A stretch of 35,429 nt of DNA from assembly GCA_017640685.1 (NCBI GenBank), contig JAEPQF010000025.1:1-35429 (forward strand), in the 5' to 3' direction. How positions within the stretch are numbered: the stretch's first letter is position 1; the number at the start of each line of letters is the position of its first letter. The notes under the pieces were generated by a model. The model had not been told where the DNA came from. It worked only from the letters and a program-made list of their open reading frames with translations, and made no database searches. Of this stretch, positions 18,450 through 27,285 are shown one piece after another. Source of the stretch: Hyphomicrobiales bacterium (GTDB taxonomy: Bacteria; Pseudomonadota; Alphaproteobacteria; Rhizobiales; HXMU1428-3). Both the position numbers and the translations under genes were made by a program.

Positions 18450-20195
18450 TTAGCCATCTGATCCTAAACGGAACATTCTGGGTAATTCTTTTTCTAAATG
18501 TTCTTGAGGTTCATGGTGGTTAATTTGTTCATGAACTGAATGGTTTGGATTTAGAGGATCTATATATGGATGGCGTAATTGTTGCGCTGGTTCCATATAG
18601 GCTTCATTCTCACTATTTGGTAAGAGCCATGCTTCTTGGCTATTGTTTGTGAGTTGTTCCGTTTCTCCATAAGCTTGATGAGCTAGGCTTTTGGTGTTGC
18701 CAGTGAACCAAGCTGAGACGAGCTCATATTCTTCTTGTGTGAGATGTAGACCATTTGAGCGGCATCTTGCAATAATCGCGTTTAGAAACCGTTCTGCAAA
18801 TAGAGGTGGGCTTATGCCTTTTTCAAACCAGGGGTCAGCTTCGGAAATAATATCAAGGACGAATTGAGCATCTTCAGCTGTTAGTTCAACGGCTTCAACT
18901 TTGGCGCGACTTGATATGTTATAAGCTGTTTGCCTTCCCTTTAAACCAACTTCGCTGAGTTCATCAGTGATGACTTCAAACATGATTTGATATTCACTTG
19001 GCGCTAATGCGGGCACGTGAGTGTATTCATGGACACGGCTGATTGTGTCGCGAATAGACTGGTTATTTTCTAAAAGTCTGTTTGCTTCTTGTTGGCGCGG
19101 CGGAATGGAATATGTGTTTTGTTCCAATTCATTATGATCTGTCTCAGTATAATAATCACTCACAGGTGGCGCAGCATTGTAACTATGCTCAATAGGCCGA
19201 CTGTTTGCTTTTGCGTTTGTTTCAGCAGTTTTTGTTTGTTCAGAAGAAACGCTTGGTGATTTATGGCGTCTTTCATCAACGACATAATAGGGTTGATTGC
19301 TGGTGACACGCATGGTTTCTGGCAAGTTGTTTTGCAAAAAGTTTAAAAAGCTGCCATAGCCAGCCCAATTTGAGCCCACCGTTTTATCATGACCGACTGT
19401 GCGTTGGGCTTTATCAGCTAAGAATGAAAGTGGCACCGGTGCGCTTGAATTTGCAACGGCTTGCTCGATTTCGTTAGTGATTTGTGTGCGAATATCAGCC
19501 AGACCTGTATTTTGAAGTTCGGTGGTTTCGAAGCTGTTTTTTTGAGGCTCTGGTAATAAGTTTTTATTTTTGCGCTCAAGCTTTTTATTGCTACTGGCTT
19601 CTTCTTTGGCAAAGCGTTGCATTCGATTGAGCAAGTCTTGTTCGCGCACTTGTGCATCACAGAGGGCTACATATGGCACTGCTGTGTTTTCATTCACATA
19701 AATGGTTGTGCTGCGCGCATGAGTGCGAAGCCTTTGCAGAATTGGTGCAAAGTCGGCATCACCAGAGAGGATCATAAATTCATCAAAATGAGTTTTATGG
19801 TCTAGAAAATCTTGAATATCCATGACCATGCGGATGTCTGATGAATTTTTCAGCTGTGAAGTTAATGGCGGGCAATCGACAATGTCGAAACCTGCACGAA
19901 GAAAATGATGGCGTACAAAGGGGAATGATCCAATATCTGTGCTTTGGTCGCTGCTGTTCCGGCGCGGCACGGGGTTGCCATAGCACCGACACATGACAAG
20001 GCGTCGCTCAATTTTAGCACCATTACCGCTTGTCTCGGTGATGAGTTCACCGGTTTCCAATTGACGTAGCCAATGGATCACGCTTTTAGGAAATTGTTTT
20101 GCCGCAAGCTCATCCTGCCGTCTGAGAGACAGGTAGATATTGTCGTAATCAACAAAGACCGCGCAGAGACGTGTCTCAGCTGGTACTTTTTTCAT
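18450..20195 (-). CDS. NYN (LabA/MARF1-type PIN-like) domain protein with OST-HTH/LOTUS domain
   Basis: VFVDYDNIYLSL, DIRMVMDIQDFLDHKTHFDEFMILSGDADFAPILQRLR; LOTUS-like SAPVPLSFLADKAQRTVG..SNWAGYGSFLNFLQNNL. Start at 20195 has a GGGGGA ribosome-binding site; the ORF track start is 20258. Confidence 0.9.
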   Translation of the reverse strand: MKKVPAETRLCAVFVDYDNIYLSLRRQDELAAKQFPKSVIHWLRQLETGELITETSGNGAKIERRLVMCRCYGNPVPRRNSSDQSTDIGSFPFVRHHFLRAGFDIVDCPPLTSQLKNSSDIRMVMDIQDFLDHKTHFDEFMILSGDADFAPILQRLRTHARSTTIYVNENTAVPYVALCDAQVREQDLLNRMQRFAKEEASSNKKLERKNKNLLPEPQKNSFETTELQNTGLADIRTQITNEIEQAVANSSAPVPLSFLADKAQRTVGHDKTVGSNWAGYGSFLNFLQNNLPETMRVTSNQPYYVVDERRHKSPSVSSEQTKTAETNAKANSRPIEHSYNAAPPVSDYYTETDHNELEQNTYSIPPRQQEANRLLENNQSIRDTISRVHEYTHVPALAPSEYQIMFEVITDELSEVGLKGRQTAYNISSRAKVEAVELTAEDAQFVLDIISEADPWFEKGISPPLFAERFLNAIIARCRSNGLHLTQEEYELVSAWFTGNTKSLAHQAYGETEQLTNNSQEAWLLPNSENEAYMEPAQQLRHPYIDPLNPNHSVHEQINHHEPQEHLEKELPRMFRLGSDG

Positions 20196-20493
20196 TTTCA
20201 ATTCCCCCACTGAAATTGCGCACGTCAATTGGCCTTCATTTTGACATGCCTTCGCCATATTAAGTGAAGCTTTGTTGGGAACTCAATAGAAGTTGGGGGA
20301 GTGCTTGTTGAGATGCACAGTTTTCGGACGTTTTCTTTCGATGTTTCTATAAATTGCGACAGATATGTTACAAATTTGAGGGATGTTTTGGGAATTTTCT
20401 CAATGAAAGTTACGATTTTTACTTAAAAAAACGAATCACCTGGGCTTTTAAAATGATGCTGTGGGGGCTTGACAAAAGGGTTGGCCTTGAGGG

Positions 20494-21273
20494 TTAGTTT
20501 GATTCGTTTTTGTTGTTCGTTGTTGGATCTAAGCGATTGAGTTCATTTGTTATATGTTCGGCGAGTTTGCTTTTATCACTTTGACTTTGTTTTTGACTTT
20601 CAGAGTTTACTTCATTGTTGTTCCAATGATTTTTCATGATTAATTCATTAAGGTTTAGTCGTTTGCGCCAGCCTTTTCTTGAAAGATCTGGTTCTTGATG
20701 AAAGTTACTGACATGCCCTACTGTGAGATAGGCAATGAGATGAATTTCTTCTGGGATTCCTAATAGCTCTTTGACTTCTTTTTCATGAAAAATACTCACC
20801 CAACCAACACCTATATTTTCAGCTCTGGCTGCAAGCCAAAAGTTTTGGACGGCGCAAACGGTTGAATATAAATCCATGTCGCTCATATGAGTTCGCCCTA
20901 AAACAACGGGGCCTGCTCTGTTGCGATCGCACGTTATGCAGACATGAAGAGGGGCTGTTAGTAACCCTTCGAGCTTTAGTGATTGATAGAGGCTTTGTTT
21001 TTCCTCTTCAAACATTTTCGCGGCTTCTTCATTTGCTTTGACGAAAAGTGAGTGAACGTTTTTTTGAACGTCTTTATCGTCAATAAGGAGAAAGTTCCAA
21101 GGCTGCATGAACCCTACAGAAGGGGCATGATGAGCAGCGATGAGTAACCTAGCGAGGATAGCATCATCTATAGGTTCACTATTAAATTCACCTCTCACGT
21201 CTCTTCTATTGAAAATAATATCATAAAGAGTGTTTCTGGCTGTTTCGGTGAAGGTTATATTTTCGTTGCTCAT
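20494..21273 (-). CDS. bluB: 5,6-dimethylbenzimidazole synthase
   Basis: FNRRDVRGEFNSEPIDDAILARLLIAAHHAPSVGFMQPWNFLLI; nitroreductase fold, BluB signature. Confidence 0.95.
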   Translation of the reverse strand: MSNENITFTETARNTLYDIIFNRRDVRGEFNSEPIDDAILARLLIAAHHAPSVGFMQPWNFLLIDDKDVQKNVHSLFVKANEEAAKMFEEEKQSLYQSLKLEGLLTAPLHVCITCDRNRAGPVVLGRTHMSDMDLYSTVCAVQNFWLAARAENIGVGWVSIFHEKEVKELLGIPEEIHLIAYLTVGHVSNFHQEPDLSRKGWRKRLNLNELIMKNHWNNNEVNSESQKQSQSDKSKLAEHITNELNRLDPTTNNKNESN

Positions 21274-21358
21274 GTTATTTTTTCATAAGGCTAGAGTTTT
21301 GAATTACCCCTAAATTTAGAGGGTGGCTCTAGCCTTAAGTTTCTTCTTTTTTGTGAAA

Positions 21359-22126
21359 TTACTCGTTGTTTTTTCTTTCGCGAATTTCTGTGAAAACGTC
21401 TTCATCTGTCGCGTCTGTTAGATTTAGTTTTTCTCTTAGCTCTGGGCTTGAGGCTCTTAAAAATGGGTTTGTGAGCAATTCTTTTTCGATCGTTGTTGGA
21501 AGAGTAGGTTGGTTTTTAGCTCTTGCAGCTCTGATTTCAAGAATTCTGGTTTGCAGGTCAATATTGTTCGGCTCATATTTAATGGCAAACTCGGCATTTG
21601 AGAGGGTGTACTCATGCCCGCAATAAACCTTTGTTTTTTTAGGTAAGGTCATGAGTTTTGAGAGAGATTGCCACATTTGAGCAGGTGTGCCTTCAAATAA
21701 GCGACCACAACCTAGGACAAATAAAGTGTCACCAGTAAAGATGATATCGTCTTCTTTAAAATGAAAGCAAACATGCCCTAAAGTATGCCCTGGGGTCTCG
21801 TAAATATCGATTTCTCTATTTGACCAATTTATAGGGGTGCCTTCGCTGACGAGTTCATCAAGATTTGGTATTTTAAGTTTCTCGGCTGCTGGTCCGTAGG
21901 TTTTTGCCCCTGTGATTTCTTTTATCTGATCAATGCCAGCTGTATGATCTTGATGATGATGAGTGATTAGGAGTGTGTCTAGAGACCAGTTGCGCTCAGA
22001 AAGAGCTGAGAGGATTGGCCGTGCTTCTGGAGCATCTATGCAAACTGTTTTGTTGGTTTTGTCATCATGAAGAAGGACTGCGTAATTATCTGTATAGCAG
22101 GGGACGAGGATGGTCTCTAAGCTCAT
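21359..22126 (-). CDS. gloB: Hydroxyacylglutathione hydrolase (glyoxalase II)
   Basis: ITHHHQDHTAGIDQI, GHTLGHVCFHF, FTGDTLFVLGCGRLFEGTPAQMWQSL, YCGHEYTLSNAEFA. ATG at 22126 preferred over 22141. Confidence 0.96.
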   Translation of the reverse strand: MSLETILVPCYTDNYAVLLHDDKTNKTVCIDAPEARPILSALSERNWSLDTLLITHHHQDHTAGIDQIKEITGAKTYGPAAEKLKIPNLDELVSEGTPINWSNREIDIYETPGHTLGHVCFHFKEDDIIFTGDTLFVLGCGRLFEGTPAQMWQSLSKLMTLPKKTKVYCGHEYTLSNAEFAIKYEPNNIDLQTRILEIRAARAKNQPTLPTTIEKELLTNPFLRASSPELREKLNLTDATDEDVFTEIRERKNNE

Positions 22127-22319
22127 TGTGCTTTCTCTCACTTTAATTTCGGTGCAGTTTAGTTTGTAAACTTATATTTGTCATGTTTGGTGTTATTACA
22201 ATAAGGCTCATTGTAGTTTTCTGGGCTAAATGTTCATTTACTATCCACAAAATTTATTGTGTTTGGAGGTGAGCTAAGTGTTATTATTTTTCAAGTGCTT
22301 ATAAAGCGCTCTTAACCTT

Positions 22320-23069
22320 TTGATAAATGGTTTTGGTTCTATGCATTTAGATGTTGTTGAAATTCGTGATTTTTATGCAAGTGCCCTTGGTTTGCGGGTT
22401 CGAAAGCAAATAACGCAAAAAATAAAAGAACATTGGCCCTCTGGTGATCAATTGAATTTAGCTGGTGTTGGTTATCCTTCTCCTTATTTAAGGCCTTATT
22501 TGACTGATTCTTTTCAAGTGGGGGCTTTTAGCCCTGCCGGGCAAGGTGGGTTAATTTGGCCAAGTGAGGGGCCTTTGCGCTCTGTGATGATTGATGAAGA
22601 TATGTTTCCCGTTTCTGATGAGTGTTTTGATCGGGTGATTGAAATTCATGGGCTTGAGTTTTTTTCTGATATTGAAATGCATTTAAAAGAAGTGTGGCGC
22701 ATTATGAAACCTGAAGGGAGATTATTGCTTATTGTGCCTAATCGCTCTGGTTTGTGGGCGCGGGTTGATACGACGCCTTTTGGTTATGGGCAACCTTTTA
22801 GCCGTGGGCAGTTGAGAGATCTACTCATTCGCTCTTGGTTTCGTCCGCTCTCTATTGAGCCGCTTGTTCATTTTGCCCCGTTTGACAAGAGACTAAAATT
22901 GGCTACTAGCCCTGCGATTGAGCGAATAGGTGCTAAAGTTTGGCCGAGATTTTCTGGAATGCTACTAGTTGATGCGATTAAAGAGGTTGCGCAACCAATT
23001 CGCCCTAAAGGTATTAAAGTTAGTCGGATGAAAACAGCGCCAATGCAGGTTCGTCCATTGCCAGCTTAG
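22320..23069 (+). CDS. Class I SAM-dependent methyltransferase-like protein
   Basis: Methyltransferase-type segment FDRVIEIHGLEFFSDIEMHLKEVWRIMKPEGRLLLIVPNRSGLWAR. The exact start is uncertain because the track start is not ATG. Confidence 0.85.
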   Translation: MINGFGSMHLDVVEIRDFYASALGLRVRKQITQKIKEHWPSGDQLNLAGVGYPSPYLRPYLTDSFQVGAFSPAGQGGLIWPSEGPLRSVMIDEDMFPVSDECFDRVIEIHGLEFFSDIEMHLKEVWRIMKPEGRLLLIVPNRSGLWARVDTTPFGYGQPFSRGQLRDLLIRSWFRPLSIEPLVHFAPFDKRLKLATSPAIERIGAKVWPRFSGMLLVDAIKEVAQPIRPKGIKVSRMKTAPMQVRPLPA

Positions 23070-23131
23070 ATTATTGCCAGCTTAGATTTATGCTTTTTCT
23101 ATAAGAGATTATTTTTGATGAGATTACATTC

Positions 23132-23764
23132 ATGAAACCTGGTTTAGAAATAAAAAACAATAAAGAATTTGATGAAAGCTCTATAATCTCTCCTGAGCTA
23201 CTATCTTCTAATGCCGATAAAACAACGAGTAGAGGTTTATGGGTTTTTGGTTATGGGTCTTTGATGTGGCGACCTGAATTTTCCTATGAGCACAGGGTTA
23301 ATGGGCGTTGTGCTGGGTTGCGGCGGTCATTTTGTGTGCGCTCGGTTTATCATAGAGGGACTTATGAGCAACCTGGCCTGGTTCTTGGACTTGATCGTGG
23401 TGGGGCTTGTGATGGCGTTTTGTTTTATGTGCCGCCTTCAAGTGCATTGAAAACACTAAGTTATTTGCGCAAGCGTGAACAGGTAACACGGGTTTACCGT
23501 GAAGTTTATATGCCTGTTGAGCTTTTGGATGGAAGTGGGCGGGTGTGCCGTGCGCTCTGCTATGTGGCTGAACGGGGGCATAAGCAATATATTGGGTCTC
23601 TTTCTATTCAGAAGAAGGCTGAAATCATAAAAAGATGTACTGGGCGTTCAGGCAAGAATATTGATTATTTTCTCTCGACCTTGCGGCACATGGATGAGCT
23701 TGGGTTTTATGATGCCGAGCTTGCGCGAATTTTAGCGCTCACCGGGTGTGCTTATAGATTGTAG
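23132..23764 (+). CDS. ChaC-like gamma-glutamylcyclotransferase
   Basis: LWVFGYGSLMWRPEFSYEHRVNGRCAGLRRSFCVRSVYHRGTYEQPGLVLGLDRGG is a ChaC signature. Confidence 0.94.
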   Translation: MKPGLEIKNNKEFDESSIISPELLSSNADKTTSRGLWVFGYGSLMWRPEFSYEHRVNGRCAGLRRSFCVRSVYHRGTYEQPGLVLGLDRGGACDGVLFYVPPSSALKTLSYLRKREQVTRVYREVYMPVELLDGSGRVCRALCYVAERGHKQYIGSLSIQKKAEIIKRCTGRSGKNIDYFLSTLRHMDELGFYDAELARILALTGCAYRL

Positions 23765-23782
23765 GAGAGATAGAACCAGCAT

Positions 23783-23859
23783 TACGAAGAAGGAGCTAAA
23801 CCTTTTCTCCCTTCAGTTGCCAACCAGCAACTGGATTAAGGCTGAGTTTCTTCTTCGTA
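23783..23859. repeat. Stem-loop repeat E with an additional outer inverted repeat
   Basis: CAGTTGC-CAACCA-GCAACTG (23814-23833) inside a 10-bp inverted repeat TACGAAGAAG (23783-23792)/CTTCTTCGTA (23850-23859). Confidence 0.75.
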
Positions 23860-23928
23860 TCGATGGGGTTTCGTTTTTTAGAAGTAACTTTACTTTTTGA
23901 GCATTTCATTTGCCTAATGGCAATCGTA

Positions 23929-24369
23929 TTAGTGCTTTGGGTTTTGGCCGTTGATTGATTGGCAGCCAAGAAGATCAAGGCGAACCAAGTTGCGTTCATG
24001 GTCATTTTTCGTCATCACATTAACATGGATTTCATTCGCGCCGAATTTTGCGGCACTTTGGCGAAGGAAAGCCAAGTTTAATGAATTAGCGTCAGCTGTT
24101 GTTTGACCAATTGAAAGAGCCGTGCACTCATCATTTTCATCGCGTTTCACCAAGACATAATTTGCTTTTGGTAATTCAGGGCAGGTGAAAAGAGTGTAAA
24201 CACTGTGAATGTATCTTTTGCCTGAAGCGCCTTGCCAAAAATGAAAGGCATTTTCTAAATCGGCATCGTTTGAAATGTGAAGGGGTTCATTTAAATTTAT
24301 TTGCTCAACAATTCGTTGAGAAGAGGTTTTACGCATGATACTGGACTTACATTCTACATTTACTAACAT
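23929..24369 (-). CDS. Hypothetical protein
   Basis: 146-aa ORF filling the gap between chaC and plsC, no competing ORF, non-repetitive protein-like composition. Family not recognised. Confidence 0.65.
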   Translation of the reverse strand: MLVNVECKSSIMRKTSSQRIVEQINLNEPLHISNDADLENAFHFWQGASGKRYIHSVYTLFTCPELPKANYVLVKRDENDECTALSIGQTTADANSLNLAFLRQSAAKFGANEIHVNVMTKNDHERNLVRLDLLGCQSINGQNPKH

Positions 24370-24551
24370 ACTACTGCCTCCCCATTTTCAGACTGATTCC
24401 GCTTTCATTAATCAATATAATTGCGAGAATTGCCGAAAAAAGGGCTGACTTATGGCCTTCTTGGGGCGCATTGATAACTTTATTGTTAAGTACTAAATGT
24501 TAAGAGGAGGTAAGCGGCAGGATTTTTTTCAAAATAAATAGACTAATTTTT

Positions 24552-25406
24552 CTATCTAGCTGAATTTAAATAGCTTTCTTTTTCTGCTTCGCCTTCTTTT
24601 TGAAGCACATCACATTTGTCTTCAATGGTTTTAATGAGAGTTTCTTTAAATGTTTTGCGCTCGAGCCCGGCTGGGATTGGCGGGAGAAATTCCACAATAA
24701 TGGTGCCTTTATAGAGCTTTTTCTCATTTCTTGGCCAAAATACGCCCGAATTTAGTGCAACGGGCACACATGGAATATTCAAACTTTCATAAAGCTTTAT
24801 GACGCCTGGTTTGTAATCAGGCTCGGCTCCGGGCACTTTTCTTGTGCCTTCTGGGAAGATGATGATTTCTCTCTTATCTTCTTTTCGAATTTCCGCTTCT
24901 TTGAGCATTTCTTTTAAAGCTATGGCGGCACGTTCTCTTCGAATGGGGATCATCTCAAATTTACGAGAAAACCAGCCGTAAAACGGGATGGCCATAAGTT
25001 CTTCTTTCATAATAAGAGCTGGGTCTTTTAAAATGGCGGGGAAGGCAAAGGTTTCCCATGGGGCTTGGTGTTTGGCTGCGATAAGCACTGGGTTTTGAGG
25101 TAAGTTCTCAAGGCCGCGTACTTCTATTTTGGTGCCGACCGTTAATTTAAGCCACCAGAGAACAAACCGGCCGTGAAATGCGAGACCTGCCATAGCCCAA
25201 GCTCTTTTACCAAACAATAGCGGAGAGCCAATAACAAGAATGAGCGCTGATCCGATGTAAAAGCCGATTTTAAAAATGAGCGAGGCCACGAATAAAATTC
25301 CTATGATGCTTAGAGAGATAAGGAAAATTTTAGTGCGAGAACTTTTTAAGCACTCTTGCTGTTTGTTGTTAATGATGCTGGGAGTTGAGTATGCGGTAGA
25401 CACCAT
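24552..25406 (-). CDS. 1-acyl-sn-glycerol-3-phosphate acyltransferase (PlsC family)
   Basis: AAKHQAPWETFAFP (an HQAPWE variant of HX4D), IPIRRERAAIALKEML, IIFPEGTRKVPG, VALNSGVFW. Confidence 0.94.
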   Translation of the reverse strand: MVSTAYSTPSIINNKQQECLKSSRTKIFLISLSIIGILFVASLIFKIGFYIGSALILVIGSPLLFGKRAWAMAGLAFHGRFVLWWLKLTVGTKIEVRGLENLPQNPVLIAAKHQAPWETFAFPAILKDPALIMKEELMAIPFYGWFSRKFEMIPIRRERAAIALKEMLKEAEIRKEDKREIIIFPEGTRKVPGAEPDYKPGVIKLYESLNIPCVPVALNSGVFWPRNEKKLYKGTIIVEFLPPIPAGLERKTFKETLIKTIEDKCDVLQKEGEAEKESYLNSAR

Positions 25407-26364
25407 AGCGGGTTGTTAGCATACAAAGAGCAGCAATTACCACAACAACTATTCCTAGCAAAATAAAGCCGGGTAAATCAAGGGCTGCTGAGCCAATGAG
25501 GCGGCGCACTTCAGCGCTTGTCATATTGCTTCCGCCTAAAACGCGCATGAAAAAAGGCATAAAAATAAACACTATGAGTGACCCTGTGGCGCCGACCAAC
25601 CCAGAGCGGATGCCTAGTGAGAGGAAGTGGCGTTCGAATTCACGGGCAATGAACCTGTCTGTTGCGCCAACAAAATGAAGGACTTCTACAATCTCTCTAT
25701 TTGATGCCATTGCTGACCTGGTGGCGGAAACAATGACAGCTGTTGTGGCTAAGCCCACAAGGATGAGAACTGCGAGACCAGCTAATGCCATAGAACGCGT
25801 GACTGTTTGAATTTGGGATTGCCAGCGGCGATGATCATCAAGCGTGGCGTTTTTGAAATTTTTCTTAATATCTTCTCGAAGCTTATCAAGGTTTGGTTTG
25901 CTGTCTCTATCAAGCTCAACGGCAATGAGGCGGGGGATGGGCAGATCTTTTAAATTTGCGCCATCTCCTAGCCAAGGCTCCAGGAGGTTTGCGCTTTCTT
26001 CAAGTGGAAGAGGGCGCACGCCTGTAATGCCAGGTTGATTAGTTAGAAAGAATGAGACTTTAGAGAGCTTATCTTCAACGTTTTCTGTTCGATTAATGCT
26101 GATCTGAACAGTCACTTCACTGGCGATGTTTTCAGTCCATGCTGCGGCAGATTGATTGATTAGATAAACCCCACCTGCCGTGAGAGAGGCAAGGAAGCAC
26201 ATGATCGAAATCACGACAACTAGCGAGCTACCTGTAACTGATTTAGCTTGTACAATAGGTGTGTTTTGGGTGCCCCAACCGCGCTCTTTTGGGCGCGAGG
26301 GGGAGTATAATTCCTTGCTAGCTGGGCCTCCTTGGGGCGCTGAATTATTTGGTTGGAAGGTCAT
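25369..26364 (-). CDS. ftsX: Cell division protein FtsX
   Basis: Permease topology; WTENIASEVTVQI; SNREIVEVLHFVGATDRFIAREFERHFL; immediately downstream of ftsE. Confidence 0.93.
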   Translation of the reverse strand: MTFQPNNSAPQGGPASKELYSPSRPKERGWGTQNTPIVQAKSVTGSSLVVVISIMCFLASLTAGGVYLINQSAAAWTENIASEVTVQISINRTENVEDKLSKVSFFLTNQPGITGVRPLPLEESANLLEPWLGDGANLKDLPIPRLIAVELDRDSKPNLDKLREDIKKNFKNATLDDHRRWQSQIQTVTRSMALAGLAVLILVGLATTAVIVSATRSAMASNREIVEVLHFVGATDRFIAREFERHFLSLGIRSGLVGATGSLIVFIFMPFFMRVLGGSNMTSAEVRRLIGSAALDLPGFILLGIVVVVIAALCMLTTRYGVYRILNSQHH

Positions 26365-26366
26365 GT

Positions 26367-27026
26367 TTATCCTACCTGGTGAATTCGGCCATCGTGAAGT
26401 TCAAGACGTGGGGCCTGAAATTGTTGCATGAGCTGATGATCGTGAGTGGCAATGATAACCGAGGTTCCCAAGCGGTTCAATTCTATGAATAGGCGAAGGA
26501 GACGACGGGCCATTTGTGGATCCACGTTACCAGTTGGTTCGTCAGCAAGCAGAAGTTCTGGTTTGCCAATCACGGCTCTTGCTATGGCAGCTCTTTGTTT
26601 TTCACCGCCTGACAAGACTGGGGATAGCGCGTACATGCGTTCGCCAAGGCCTACCCATTGGAGAAGGTCTGTGACGTCTTCTTGATATTCGTTTGGTTTT
26701 TTGCCGGTTACTCTTAAAGGAAGTGCCACGTTTTCCCAGGTGCTTAGGTGATCTAGTAAGCGGAAATCCTGGAAAACAATGCCAATTCTGCGACGTAAAT
26801 CTGCCCGTCTTGAAGGGGTGATTCGGGTAACATTTTGCCCAAACAGGTGAATGAGGCCGCGTGTGGGCTGAATAGACATAAATAAAAGCCGTAAAAGAGA
26901 TGTTTTACCTGAACCAGAAGGGCCGGTTAAAAAGTGGAGTGACCCAGGGCGAAGGTGAAAATTAACATCTCGTAGGATTTCAGGCCCTCTTCCATAACGA
27001 AGAGCGACGTTTTCTAATCGAATCAA
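26367..27026 (-). CDS. ftsE: Cell division ATP-binding protein FtsE
   Basis: Walker A GPSGSGKTSLLR, LSGGEKQRAAIARAVI, LLADEPTGNVD; MIRLENVALRYGRGPEIL. Confidence 0.96.
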   Translation of the reverse strand: MIRLENVALRYGRGPEILRDVNFHLRPGSLHFLTGPSGSGKTSLLRLLFMSIQPTRGLIHLFGQNVTRITPSRRADLRRRIGIVFQDFRLLDHLSTWENVALPLRVTGKKPNEYQEDVTDLLQWVGLGERMYALSPVLSGGEKQRAAIARAVIGKPELLLADEPTGNVDPQMARRLLRLFIELNRLGTSVIIATHDHQLMQQFQAPRLELHDGRIHQVG

Positions 27027-27285
27027 TGGTCTAATACCCTCTATTTGATGTGTTTTGGCTTATTTTTGAACTTTTCAGCAGATTTGGGCCGTTGGTTTAG
27101 AAGTTAGTGAAATTATTCTTTATCTTAGCCGCCATTATTGCCAGCAAAAAGTGTTTTGTAAATTTTATTTAGCCGCTGAATGAGGCCAAAGCGGGGATAA
27201 GTCTGGAAAAGAAGGGCTTCTTTAATTATTTCTCGGTTATTTCTAGATATTCTTTATTTTTGAACTGCAATTGGTGCATTTTATT

